In this document: positions 22,839 to 31,273 of the stretch, piece after piece
Layout: each line of letters opens with the position of its first letter
How positions within the stretch are numbered: the first letter of the stretch is position 1
DNA from: Carnobacterium_A sp047553015
GTDB taxonomy: Bacteria > Bacillota > Bacilli > Lactobacillales > Carnobacteriaceae
Assembly (NCBI RefSeq): GCF_047553015.1
Contig: NZ_CP180212.1
Coordinates: 930,001-994,000 of the forward strand
DNA length: 64,000 nt
Direction: 5' to 3'
Program-made: the position numbers and the translations under genes
The notes under the pieces: generated by a model
Database searches by the model: none
Told to the model about the DNA's origin: nothing
Seen by the model: only the letters and a program-made list of their open reading frames with translations

Positions 22839-24179
22839 ATGAAAAATTTTACTAGAGAAGAAATCGTAGCAAGTGCAAAAGAAAATAATGTTCGTTTTTT
22901 ACGTTTAATGTTTACTGATATTGATGGAACGGTTAAGAACGTTGAGGTACCAATTAGCCAACTAACTAAAGCGTTAAATAATGAAATGATGTTTGATGGT
23001 TCTTCAATTGATGGTTTTGTTCGAATTGAAGAAAGCGATATGTTCTTGTATCCAGATTTAGGTACATGGTTAATTTTTCCTTGGGAAATTGGCAACGGAA
23101 AAGGCAGTGTTGCTCGTTTGATTTGCGATATTTATAACGCTGATGATACGCCATTTTCTGGTGATCCACGCACGAATTTAAAACGCGCTTTAAAAGAAAT
23201 GGAAAAAATGGGCTTTAAGGAATTTAATTTAGGACCTGAACCTGAATTTTTCTTATTTAAACTCGATAAAAATGGGAAACCAACACTAGAACTAAATGAT
23301 AATGGTGGATATTTTGATTTTGCTCCGACAGACTTGGGAGAAAATTGCCGTCGTGAAATTGTATTACATTTAGAAGATTTAGGTTTTGAAATTGAAGCAA
23401 GTCACCATGAAACAGCTCCAGGACAGCATGAAATTGACTGGAAATATGCTGATGCTCTTGAAGCTTGTGATAACATTCAAACGTTTAAATTAATTGTTAA
23501 AACAGTAGCTCGTGAGCATGGATTACACGCTACTTTTATGCCAAAACCTTTAGAAGGTGTAAGCGGATCTGGTATGCACTTTAATATGTCTTTATTTAAT
23601 GAAGAGGGCAATGCCTTTTATGATGAGTCAGATAAATTAGGACTTAGTAAAACAGCATATCACTTTTTAGCTGGTATAATTGATCATGCTTTAGCTTATA
23701 CAGCCATTTGTAACCCAACTGTCAATTCTTATAAGCGTTTAATTCCAGGTTATGAAGCCCCTGTTTATGTCGCTTGGAGTGCACGAAATCGCTCACCTTT
23801 GATTCGTGTACCAAGTTCTCGTGGAATGTCTACACGTTTTGAATTACGTAGTGTTGATCCTAGTGCAAATCCTTATCTTGCATTAGCTGTTTTATTAAGA
23901 TCAGGTTTAGATGGAATCCAGAATGAAATGGTTCCAGCAGAGCCTATTGATCGTAATATTTACCGTATGACAACTGAAGAAAGACACGAAAAAGGAATCA
24001 TTGATTTGCCATCTACTTTACACAATGCCTTGAAGTATTTAGGTAAGGACGAGATAGTGAAAGATGCTCTTGGACCGCATATCTATAATAGTTTTGTAAC
24101 ATCTAAAAAAGTAGAATGGGCAGCTTATCGTGAACAAGTGTCTGAGTGGGAACAAGAAAAGTATATGACTCTTTATTGA
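22839..24179 (+). CDS. glnA: glutamine synthetase type I
   Basis: A 446-aa cytoplasmic enzyme forming glutamine from glutamate, ammonia and ATP. GS-I landmarks: DGSSIDGF with R62 (feedback site in the alpha group), NLGPEPEFFLF, ETAPGQHEID, HATFMPKP, NPTVNSYKRLIPGYEAP and RSPLIRVP; the C-terminus EKYMTLY matches the GlnR-interacting tail of Bacillus GS. The length shows no adenylylation insert. SD AAAGGG is 14 nt from the ATG, unusually far, yet the N-terminus matches the family. glnR lies downstream instead of upstream. Confidence 0.97.
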   Translation: MKNFTREEIVASAKENNVRFLRLMFTDIDGTVKNVEVPISQLTKALNNEMMFDGSSIDGFVRIEESDMFLYPDLGTWLIFPWEIGNGKGSVARLICDIYNADDTPFSGDPRTNLKRALKEMEKMGFKEFNLGPEPEFFLFKLDKNGKPTLELNDNGGYFDFAPTDLGENCRREIVLHLEDLGFEIEASHHETAPGQHEIDWKYADALEACDNIQTFKLIVKTVAREHGLHATFMPKPLEGVSGSGMHFNMSLFNEEGNAFYDESDKLGLSKTAYHFLAGIIDHALAYTAICNPTVNSYKRLIPGYEAPVYVAWSARNRSPLIRVPSSRGMSTRFELRSVDPSANPYLALAVLLRSGLDGIQNEMVPAEPIDRNIYRMTTEERHEKGIIDLPSTLHNALKYLGKDEIVKDALGPHIYNSFVTSKKVEWAAYREQVSEWEQEKYMTLY

Positions 24180-24210
24180 AAAATGTTTTTAAAAAGTAAG
24201 TTTATCACCC

Positions 24211-24247
24211 AAAAAAGAAACAACCTGATAAAGGTTGTTTCTTTTTT
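24211..24247 (+). terminator. terminator after glnA
   Basis: AAAAAAGAAACAACC / GGTTGTTTCTTTTTT, 7-nt loop. It separates glnA from glnR. Confidence 0.92.
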
Positions 24248-24273
24248 AGATTGTTTTCAAATAAAAAGTTCAA

Positions 24274-24290
24274 TGTTAGAACTTGTGACA
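24274..24290 (+). promoter_or_regulatory. GlnR box upstream of glnR
   Basis: TGTTAGAACTTGTGACA is an exact match to the GlnR/TnrA consensus TGTNA-N7-TNACA, 17 nt upstream of the glnR -35. It implies autoregulation. Confidence 0.8.
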
Positions 24291-24307
24291 TACAAACGAA
24301 CGAATCA

Positions 24308-24336
24308 TTGACAGTTGAAAAAAAAATTGCTATTCT
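24308..24336 (+). promoter_or_regulatory. glnR promoter
   Basis: TTGACA (24308-24313), 17-nt spacer, TATTCT (24331-24336), directly after the GlnR box and 25 nt before the start region. Confidence 0.75.
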
Positions 24337-24363
24337 TAAAAAGTAAGATAGGGAGGTTAGATG

Positions 24364-24762
24364 ATGAGAGAAAAAGAGCTAAGACGTTCAATGGCTGTTT
24401 TTACAATTGGAACAGTTATGAAGTTAACGGATTTAACAGCCCGACAAATACGATATTACGAAGAACAAGAGTTAATACAACCGGAAAGAAATGAAGGCAA
24501 TCGTAGAATGTTTTCATTAAATGATGTTGATGCCCTTCTTGAAATAAAAGATTATATAGCTGAGGGAATCAATATGGCAGGTATTAAACGAATTTATGAA
24601 TTTAAAGAAATAGAAAAGCCAATGACTAATCATAAACAAAAAAATAATCCCACTTTAACTGATGATGATGTTAGACGTATTTTGCACTCAGAGTTTCTGT
24701 CCATTAGTGGTTATAATCCGGCAAATAAGTCTACTCTTATTGATCCTAATCGCCTTTTTTAA
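24364..24762 (+). CDS. glnR: nitrogen repressor GlnR (MerR family)
   Basis: 132 aa. The MerR HTH opens the protein (TDLTARQIRYYEEQELIQPER, then NEGNRRMFS and DVDALLEIKDYI), with GINMAGIK following, as in Bacillus GlnR. A C-terminal tail of about 45 residues carries the autoinhibitory region usually released by feedback-inhibited glutamine synthetase. Represses glnA and other nitrogen genes. Two ATGs lie in tandem; the second (24364) is 7 nt from SD GGAGG, the first only 4 nt. Own promoter and box, downstream of glnA: the reverse of the standard glnRA operon. Confidence 0.93.
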   Translation: MREKELRRSMAVFTIGTVMKLTDLTARQIRYYEEQELIQPERNEGNRRMFSLNDVDALLEIKDYIAEGINMAGIKRIYEFKEIEKPMTNHKQKNNPTLTDDDVRRILHSEFLSISGYNPANKSTLIDPNRLF

Positions 24763-24841
24763 GTTGAAAATCCTATTTTAAAATTAAAACCAAAAAATAG
24801 TTAGACATTTTAAATAAATTCTTTGAAAAGAGGCAAACAAA

Positions 24842-25498
24842 ATGGACTCGATACTTATTCTATTTGAAAAACGTATTCAAGATAATAAAAGTTTAACTCC
24901 AAAAATGAGAGATATTCTTAAAGCGAGTTTAGAATTATTCTCATGTAAGGGGTATTCAAATACATCAACAAAAGATATCGCAAAAGCTGCTAATGTAGCA
25001 GAAGGAACAATCTTCAAACACTTTGGATCAAAAGAAAATTTACTCTATGCTACGTTGATTCCTCTTTTAAAACACACACTTGCACAAGAGTGGAAAGACC
25101 AATTAACTTTAGTTAAACAAAATATCGAAGCGTATCCTTTTCCAGTTTTTTTGAGAGAGGTACTAGAAGAAAAAACAACCTATGCTGGAGATAATATAAA
25201 AGTATTCAAAATTCTTTATATGGAGTTTATCTATCAGGAAGATATGCGTAAAAATCTTATTACCTTAATCCCAAAAGATATTATTAAAGAAATTAATGAG
25301 GTATTAGATTATTACAAAAAGAAACAGCAAGTGGTAGATTTACCGAATAAAGAATTATTCCGATTTCTTGCGGGAACCTTAATGACTTTCGTTATAACTG
25401 TTGAATTAATTCCTGCTACAGAGGAAAAGAAAGCATCAGAAATGGAGAATATGATTGCCTTCTTAATAAAGGGACTTACTCCTGAGCCAATGACTTGA
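24842..25498 (+). CDS. TetR/AcrR family transcriptional regulator
   Basis: 218 aa. The N-terminal TetR HTH is clear: ILKASLELFSCKGYSNTSTK, DIAKAANVAEGTIFKHFGSKENLL (residues about 24-66). The helical C-terminal ligand domain is of family length and of unknown specificity. SD AGAGG is 8 nt before the ATG. It lies just upstream of an ABC transporter gene whose promoter overlaps this gene's stop codon and carries a palindrome, so it is probably that transporter's local repressor. Confidence 0.9.
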   Translation: MDSILILFEKRIQDNKSLTPKMRDILKASLELFSCKGYSNTSTKDIAKAANVAEGTIFKHFGSKENLLYATLIPLLKHTLAQEWKDQLTLVKQNIEAYPFPVFLREVLEEKTTYAGDNIKVFKILYMEFIYQEDMRKNLITLIPKDIIKEINEVLDYYKKKQQVVDLPNKELFRFLAGTLMTFVITVELIPATEEKKASEMENMIAFLIKGLTPEPMT

Positions 25499-25523
25499 CA
25501 ATAAGATTCAATAAAATTATACT
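25495..25523 (+). promoter_or_regulatory. ABC transporter promoter, overlapping the tetR stop
   Basis: TTGACA (25495-25500), exactly 17 nt, TATACT (25518-25523). The -35 includes the TetR gene's TGA stop. Confidence 0.78.
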
Positions 25524-25540
25524 CTTAGAATAGCTAAATG

Positions 25541-25554
25541 AGTGATTGCTCACT
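25541..25554. promoter_or_regulatory. candidate TetR operator
   Basis: Palindrome AGTGA-TTGC-TCACT starts 18 nt after the -10, about where an early transcribed operator would block initiation or elongation. Linked to the adjacent TetR gene by position only; not found before tetR itself. Confidence 0.5.
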
Positions 25555-25583
25555 TTGGGGCAAACGAAAGGAATGATAAGCGG

Positions 25584-27662
25584 ATGGCTTTTTTAGAAGT
25601 AAAAAAACTGAATAAATATTACCCAATTGGAGATGACAAACAATTCCATGCTTTGAAAGATGTTGATTTGTCATTCGAAAAAGGTGAATTAGTATCTATC
25701 ATTGGAGAATCAGGTAGTGGAAAATCTACTTTGATGAATCTTTTTGGTGGACTTGATTCAAAATTTGATGGAGAAATTTTAGTAGAGGGAAAAAATATTG
25801 GGAGCTATACTGAAAAACAAATGGTGCAATACCATAAAGAGAAAATAGGATTTGTTTTCCAAAGTTTTAATCTCGTATCCCATCTCTCAATTTTGGACAA
25901 TGTTACATTAGCGATGACACTATCTAATGTAGACAAAGAAACTCGCATGGAGCGAGCAAAAACAATATTAGAACAATTGGGTTTGAAGGAACAATACGAT
26001 AAAAAGCCTGAACAATTATCAGGAGGTCAAAAACAACGTGTTGCTATTGCTAGAGCATTAGTAAATGATCCTGATATTATTATTGCAGATGAGCCAACAG
26101 GAGCGTTAGATTCCGAAACAAGCGAACAGGTTCTTGATATTATCCAGCAGATTGCAAAAGGCGGGAAATTAGTAATTCTTGTAACACACTCAGAGCGAGT
26201 AGCAGAAAGATCTAGTCGAGTTGTAACGATCGCCGATGGTGAAATTATAGACGATAAACAAACAGGGCCTTTGAAAGAAGTAGAAACTAGCTTTAGTTTA
26301 CGTTCACTTGATGAGAAGCAGATAAATAAAAATTTATCCATTTTTTCAGCTATTCGAATGGCTCTTTTAAATATGAAAGAAAAATTAGGTAGAAATGTAC
26401 TGATTGCATTAGGCGGCAGTATTGGAATTATGAGTATCGTTTTGATGTTATCTTTAGGTAGAGGCGTTAATGATTACTTAACCGAAACAATGAATGAAAA
26501 TGTTAATCCTTTAGTTATTGAGGCGTCTATGACGGATGCAACAGAGTCTGAAAAAGCTAAAAAAGAACGAGAAGAAAAAGAAGCTGAAAAAAGTAAAATT
26601 AGCGAAAAAGTTCCTGGTCTACCCGGAGAAAATAGTGCTGGCAGTCAAAATTCAGAAGTAGAGTTTACTGGCCCACCAGGTACAGGAGCGAAGTTACCAT
26701 TTGAAGCAGAAAATAGTAAAGAGCTTAGAGAAATTAAAAATGTTAAGAATGTTACAGAAGGATTTACTTCTTTTTCTTTCACTAAAAATGCAATAGAATT
26801 TGAAGATGAGAGCTACACGTACATGAACTTTGGTACTGTATCACCAGACATTACGCCTTCTAATATTATTTTTGGAGAATTACCTAAAAATAACGAGGTT
26901 TTAATTACAGAAGGTCTTGCTACAAGTATAAAAACTAATCCAGCTGATATGATTGGTGAGGAAATTAGTGTGAAAATTGATACTGGTGAGGATACATTAG
27001 AGGGTATGTATACGATTAGCGGTATCTTCAGCCCTGGAGATTCAGCTGGTCCAGCAGGTATCTTTGATTCTGTGTTTATGACGATGGAAACTTTTGACGC
27101 TTTGAATCAAGAATCAGATAAAAACATAAAAGCAAATGTTCTTTATCTTACTTCTGAATCTGAAGAGTTTACAAAAGAAATTAAAGATCAAGTAAAAGAA
27201 TTGGGGTACGCTGGTTCTTCTGCTGATATTTTGACCGATATTTTTAGCAAAATGTTGGATATCTTTACGTATATCTTAACGGGTGTGGCAGCTATTTCTC
27301 TATTAGTATCTGCAATCATGATACTAACAGTTCTTTACATTTCGGTTGTAGAACGAACTCAAGAAATTGGCGTTATCAAAGCTATCGGTGGTCGTAGAAA
27401 AGATATTAGAAGAATATTTGTTTCTGAATCATTTTTAATTGGACTATTTAGTGGTATTCTCGGTGTAGGACTAGCATTAGGATTATCTTTCGTTGGAAAT
27501 ATTTTTGTCGAAAGAATATTTGATGCAACTGTCCTTCATATGACTCCAGCATTTGCGATAGCAGGCATTCTTGTCAGTGTTGTCATTAGTGTATTAGCGG
27601 GTCTGTTACCAGCAAGTAAAGCAGCTAAATTAGATCCTGTAGAAGCGTTAAGAAGAGGATAG
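25584..27662 (+). CDS. MacB-type ABC transporter, fused ATPase and permease
   Basis: 692 aa. The N-terminal ATPase has Walker A GESGSGKST (41-49), signature LSGGQKQRVAIARA and Walker B IIIADEPTGALD. A helix at about residues 265-285 is followed by a charged linker and a large extracytoplasmic domain with a Gly/Pro-rich stretch, then three C-terminal helices of the FtsX domain (VVERTQEIGVIKAIGGRRKD). Such transporters act as mechanotransmission pumps for peptides, drugs or lipoproteins. The ATG at 25584 is family-like; its SD AAAGGA is rather distant. TetR-linked, so inducible export is likely; the substrate is unknown. Confidence 0.88.
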   Translation: MAFLEVKKLNKYYPIGDDKQFHALKDVDLSFEKGELVSIIGESGSGKSTLMNLFGGLDSKFDGEILVEGKNIGSYTEKQMVQYHKEKIGFVFQSFNLVSHLSILDNVTLAMTLSNVDKETRMERAKTILEQLGLKEQYDKKPEQLSGGQKQRVAIARALVNDPDIIIADEPTGALDSETSEQVLDIIQQIAKGGKLVILVTHSERVAERSSRVVTIADGEIIDDKQTGPLKEVETSFSLRSLDEKQINKNLSIFSAIRMALLNMKEKLGRNVLIALGGSIGIMSIVLMLSLGRGVNDYLTETMNENVNPLVIEASMTDATESEKAKKEREEKEAEKSKISEKVPGLPGENSAGSQNSEVEFTGPPGTGAKLPFEAENSKELREIKNVKNVTEGFTSFSFTKNAIEFEDESYTYMNFGTVSPDITPSNIIFGELPKNNEVLITEGLATSIKTNPADMIGEEISVKIDTGEDTLEGMYTISGIFSPGDSAGPAGIFDSVFMTMETFDALNQESDKNIKANVLYLTSESEEFTKEIKDQVKELGYAGSSADILTDIFSKMLDIFTYILTGVAAISLLVSAIMILTVLYISVVERTQEIGVIKAIGGRRKDIRRIFVSESFLIGLFSGILGVGLALGLSFVGNIFVERIFDATVLHMTPAFAIAGILVSVVISVLAGLLPASKAAKLDPVEALRRG

Positions 27663-27707
27663 GCATTAGTTTTAAATGACTATTTTTGAATTAAGTCTAT
27701 AAAAGAA

Positions 27708-27745
27708 GAAAGTAGCCTACCAATAAATTGGTAGGCTACTTTTTG
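27708..27745 (+). terminator. terminator after the ABC transporter gene
   Basis: AAGTAGCCTACCAAT (27710-27724) / ATTGGTAGGCTACTT (27727-27741), two-base loop centre, T-tail. Confidence 0.92.
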
Positions 27746-27793
27746 TATAAAAATCAATAAAGTATACATAAATATGTAAATCTAAAAAGAACA

Positions 27794-27830
27794 AATAAAA
27801 AAGCACTCACGGAATGAGTCCTTTTTTTAT
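27794..27830 (-). terminator. terminator of the tRNA-Arg gene
   Basis: On the minus strand, GGACTCA / TGAGTGC arms around a short loop, flanked by A and T runs, downstream of the tRNA. Confidence 0.65.
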
Positions 27831-27937
27831 TTTATTCTTTTCTACTACCTAATTAACTTAGCGACTGATCAAATATAGAGAAATACTTTTAAATAAGCAT
27901 TTGTATTAAAAAAACTGGTTTAAAGATTAAAAATTTA

Positions 27938-28011
27938 CGTCTCAGGAGAGGTTCGAACTCCCGACCGTTCGCTTAGAAGGCGAATGCTCTATCCAGCTGA
28001 GCTACTGAGAC
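27938..28011 (-). tRNA. tRNA-Arg, anticodon TCT
   Basis: A 74-nt cloverleaf on the minus strand. Acceptor GTCTCAG / CTGAGAC, D arm with AGCTCAGCTGGATAGAGC, anticodon stem TTCGC / GCGAA with loop CTTCTAA (anticodon TCT, reading AGA), T loop GTTCGAACC and discriminator G. The 3' CCA is not encoded. It stands alone between the ABC transporter and the nrd operon. Confidence 0.95.
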
Positions 28012-28316
28012 ATTTCTTAACAACAGAGTTTATTATATGGGAAAATGAATAAAAAGTCAACGCTATTTTGTATTTAAATATTATTTCTTTTGAATCCCTA
28101 TGTTGGATTATTCACATGGGAATTTTTAACTAGTTTAATCGGTTTATTTTGTTTTCTGAAATAAAATAAAAAAGCGCTATTCTTAAAGTATTGCTTAAAG
28201 TTGGATTGAAAATAAATTGAAATTAATTGTTCCTATTATTGTGAAAAGAAGAAGATGAAAAGGATTGAAACCGGATAAATGGTTGATTTTAATAGACTTA
28301 TCTATTTCACAAAGAA

Positions 28317-28332
28317 ATACTATATATAGTAT
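28317..28332. promoter_or_regulatory. NrdR box 1
   Basis: ATACTATATATAGTAT, a perfect palindrome fitting the NrdR consensus acaCwAtATaTwGtgt, upstream of the nrd promoter. Confidence 0.82.
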
Positions 28333-28353
28333 GTAAACGTTTTGTGAATATAA

Positions 28354-28383
28354 GTGACATCTATATATGGTATATGTTATGAT
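28354..28383 (+). promoter_or_regulatory. nrdHIEF promoter with NrdR box 2
   Basis: GTGACA (28354-28359), 18-nt spacer, extended -10 TG-T-TATGAT ending at 28383. NrdR box 2 (ACATCTATATATGGTA, 28357-28372) lies between the elements. Box centres are 41 bp apart, about four helical turns, as expected for co-operative NrdR binding. Confidence 0.75.
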
Positions 28384-28491
28384 TGTAAAACAACTAAATA
28401 GTGTGTAAGATGTTAGAAGTAGAAAGAAGTTGTAGCTACTAAAATAAAGACAACTTCCAAACCAATATTTTAATTCAAAGGGGTAATTAAT

Positions 28492-28725
28492 ATGGATCAT
28501 AACGGAATCATCATTTATTCAAAACCAAACTGTATGCAATGTAACTTTACGAAAAAATATTTAGACGATAAAGGTGTAAACTATACGATAAAAGATATTT
28601 TTGAATCTGAGGTTGCACTAGAAGAAGTAAAACAATTAGGGTTTACTTCTGTTCCAGTTATTTCAGTTGAGGGTAAAGAAGCATTTAATGGTTTTCGTCC
28701 TGATCTTTTAGACTTATTAGTATGA
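28492..28725 (+). CDS. nrdH: glutaredoxin-like NrdH redoxin
   Basis: A 77-aa thiol reductant for class Ib ribonucleotide reductase. Redox motif C14-M-Q-C17, TSVPVI cis-Pro segment, and the NrdH-specific C-terminus FNGFRPDLL. SD AAAGGGG precedes the ATG. First gene of nrdHIEF; its stop overlaps nrdI by 4 bp. Confidence 0.95.
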   Translation: MDHNGIIIYSKPNCMQCNFTKKYLDDKGVNYTIKDIFESEVALEEVKQLGFTSVPVISVEGKEAFNGFRPDLLDLLV

Positions 28726-29087
28726 AAATAGTTTACATGTCCTTAACAGGACAAACTAAAAAGTTTGTTCATAAGCTTGAGATGGATTTGTTGGAGATTA
28801 CTCCTACGAATCCTTATATTTTTATTGAAGAACCCTTTATAGCAGTTGTTCCTACTTATGAAATTGAAGCGACTGAAATAATGAATGATTTTATTGAAAC
28901 AGGGAGCAACCTATCCTATTTCAAAGGAGTAGCTGGTGGAGGAAATTTAAATTTCGGGAAATTGTTTGCTTTTACAGCAAAAGATTTAGCTGAAAAATAT
29001 GAGGTTCCTTTGTTGCACACTTTTGAATTTCAAGGGAATGAAGAAGATGTCCGAAAATTAAAGAGAGCGGTGAAAGAACTTGGATAA
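28722..29087 (+). CDS. nrdI: flavodoxin-like NrdI
   Basis: A 121-aa flavoprotein that supplies oxidant for assembling the dimanganese-tyrosyl radical of NrdF. It begins MKIVYMSLTGQTKKFV, the FMN phosphate loop, with VPTYE and GGGNLNFG as further FMN-contact loops. The start overlaps the nrdH stop (ATGA), and it overlaps nrdE by 8 bp: tight coupling. Confidence 0.94.
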   Translation: MKIVYMSLTGQTKKFVHKLEMDLLEITPTNPYIFIEEPFIAVVPTYEIEATEIMNDFIETGSNLSYFKGVAGGGNLNFGKLFAFTAKDLAEKYEVPLLHTFEFQGNEEDVRKLKRAVKELG

Positions 29088-31257
29088 ACCAGTATTAGCA
29101 ACCAAGCCAAAAGATGTAACCTATTTTAAATTAAACAATGAATTGAATCGTCCGGTTAATGGATCTATTCCGTTAAAAAAAGATCGTGAAGCAGTACGTG
29201 CTTATTTCTTAGAATTTGTTAATCCGAATACAGTTTTCTTTTATACATTAGATGAAAAATTGGATTATTTGATTGAAGAAGATTATATAGAAGAAGAATT
29301 TATTAATCAGTATGATCGAGCTTTTGTAAAAGAATTATTTGAAGACATTTATAGCCGCAAATTCCGTTTTCGTTCTTTTATGTCTGCTTTTAAATTTTAT
29401 ACTCAATACGCTTTGAAAACAAATGATGGAGAACGCTTTTTAGAACGCTACGAAGATCGTATTGTGTTCAATGCTCTTTACTTGGCGGGTGGAGATAAAG
29501 AAGTCGCACGTACGATTGCCGACGAAATTATCAATCAACGTTATCAACCAGCAACACCAACTTTTTTAAATGCTGGACGTAAGCGTCGTGGCGAATTTGT
29601 CTCTTGTTTTTTAGTTCAAGCAACAGATGATATGAACAGTATCGGACGTGTTATAAATAGTGCCTTGCAGTTATCCCGTATCGGTGGAGGTGTTGGTGTA
29701 AACCTAACAAACTTGCGTGCTGCAGGAGATCCAATCAAGCAAATTGAAAATGCTTCAAGTGGTGTCATACCTGTTATGAAATTATTAGAAGATAGTTTTA
29801 GTTATTCTAACCAATTAGGCCAAAGAAATGGTGCAGGTGCAGTTTATTTAAATGTTTTCCATCCAGATATCGTTTCTTTCCTGTCAACAAAAAAAGAGAA
29901 TGCTGACGAAAAAGTACGAGTCAAAACCTTGTCACTTGGCCTAGTAGTACCGGATAAATTTTATGAACTTGCAGCTCGCGATGAGCAAATGTATTTGTTT
30001 AGTCCATACGATGTTGAGCGTATTTACAATCGTCCTTTTGCTTATGTAGATATTACAAAAGAATATGAAAATATGGTAAATAATGAAGAAATCCGTAAAT
30101 CAAAAATTAGTGCACGTGAATTAGAGAATGAAATCTCCAAATTGCAACAAGAGTCTGGCTATCCTTATATTATCAATATTGATACTGCTAACCGAGAAAA
30201 TCCGATTCATGGAATAATTACGATGAGTAATCTATGTAGTGAGATACTACAAATCCAAGATCCTTCAATAATTAATGATGATCAAACTTACGAAAAACTA
30301 GGAACAGATATTAGTTGCAATCTAGGATCTACAAACATTGTTAACTTAATGAAGGCAAAAGATTTTGGCCATTCTGTTGATGCAATGGTTCGTGCACTAA
30401 CAATGGTAACCGATCAATCCAGTATTGCTGCTGTACCCTCTATTAAAAATGGAAACGATAAATACCACACTATTGGTCTTGGTGCTATGGGACTTCATAC
30501 GTTCTTAGCTTTAAATCAAATAGACTATGGTTCACCTGAGTCAGTAGAATTTACAGATGTCTATTTTATGATGTTAAATTACTATACGTTACAATCCAGC
30601 AATAGAATAGCAAAAGAACGTCAAGAAACGTTCTATAACTTTGAAAAATCTTCTTATGCAACAGGAGACTACTTTGATAACTATATCCAAAGTGACTACG
30701 TATTTGAAAGTGAAAAAATTAAAGGTTTATTTGATACATTATCTGTTCCTACTAGAGAAGACTGGTTGAATCTTAAGTCAGCTGTTATGACTGACGGGTT
30801 GTATCATCAGAATCGTTTAGCTGTGGCCCCAACTGGTTCTATAAGTTACGTGAATGAAACGTCAGCAAGTTTACACCCAATTACTCGCCTCATTGAAGAG
30901 CGTCAAGAAAAGAAAACAGGAAAGACATACTATCCAGCACCCTTTTTATCTAATGAAACACTGCCTTATTATAAGTCTGCCTACGACATTGATATGCGTC
31001 GTGTTATTGATGTATATGCAGCGGCTCAAAAACACATTGATCAAGGAATGAGTTTAACCTTATTTATGCGTTCAGAAATTCCAGAAGGTATGTATGAATG
31101 GAAAGAGGGACGTACGACTAAACAAACCACTCGCGATTTAAATATTTTACGCCATTATGCTTGGCGTAAGGGAATTAAATCCATTTATTATGTAAGAACG
31201 TTTACGGAAAACTCAGAAGAAATAGGCTCAAATGATTGTGAGAACTGCAGTATTTAA
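29080..31257 (+). CDS. nrdE: class Ib ribonucleotide reductase alpha subunit
   Basis: 725 aa; reduces ribonucleoside diphosphates to deoxyribonucleotides with NrdF. Seen: TPTFLNAGRKRRGEFVSCFL (one catalytic Cys), LSRIGGGVGVNLTNLRA, SNLCSEI (radical Cys region), and APTGSISYVNETSAS. The C-terminus NDCENCSI carries the swinging redox Cys pair reduced by NrdH. It lacks the N-terminal ATP cone, as usual for class Ib. TTG start at 29080 inside the end of nrdI. Confidence 0.95.
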   Translation: MDKPVLATKPKDVTYFKLNNELNRPVNGSIPLKKDREAVRAYFLEFVNPNTVFFYTLDEKLDYLIEEDYIEEEFINQYDRAFVKELFEDIYSRKFRFRSFMSAFKFYTQYALKTNDGERFLERYEDRIVFNALYLAGGDKEVARTIADEIINQRYQPATPTFLNAGRKRRGEFVSCFLVQATDDMNSIGRVINSALQLSRIGGGVGVNLTNLRAAGDPIKQIENASSGVIPVMKLLEDSFSYSNQLGQRNGAGAVYLNVFHPDIVSFLSTKKENADEKVRVKTLSLGLVVPDKFYELAARDEQMYLFSPYDVERIYNRPFAYVDITKEYENMVNNEEIRKSKISARELENEISKLQQESGYPYIINIDTANRENPIHGIITMSNLCSEILQIQDPSIINDDQTYEKLGTDISCNLGSTNIVNLMKAKDFGHSVDAMVRALTMVTDQSSIAAVPSIKNGNDKYHTIGLGAMGLHTFLALNQIDYGSPESVEFTDVYFMMLNYYTLQSSNRIAKERQETFYNFEKSSYATGDYFDNYIQSDYVFESEKIKGLFDTLSVPTREDWLNLKSAVMTDGLYHQNRLAVAPTGSISYVNETSASLHPITRLIEERQEKKTGKTYYPAPFLSNETLPYYKSAYDIDMRRVIDVYAAAQKHIDQGMSLTLFMRSEIPEGMYEWKEGRTTKQTTRDLNILRHYAWRKGIKSIYYVRTFTENSEEIGSNDCENCSI

Positions 31258-31273
31258 AAGGAGTGAATCAACG

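Larger units (their letters stand above)
28012..28491. other. 480-nt intergenic region before nrdH
   Basis: No credible gene is seen; a minus-strand frame of 101 codons lacks an SD and covers the regulatory DNA. The left half is featureless AT-rich sequence. The right half holds the nrd promoter, two NrdR boxes and an 8-bp leader hairpin GAAGTTGT / ACAACTTC (28426-28433, 28450-28457). Confidence 0.7.

Noticed and set aside
27780..27840. Small RNA between the ABC transporter gene and tRNA-Arg
   Set aside because: The hairpin is better explained as the terminator of the minus-strand tRNA gene; no separate promoter seen.
28195..28500. 101-codon minus-strand frame upstream of nrdH
   Set aside because: It covers the nrd promoter and NrdR boxes, has no SD, and its product is composition-driven (Phe/Leu/Ile/Tyr) without a recognisable pattern.
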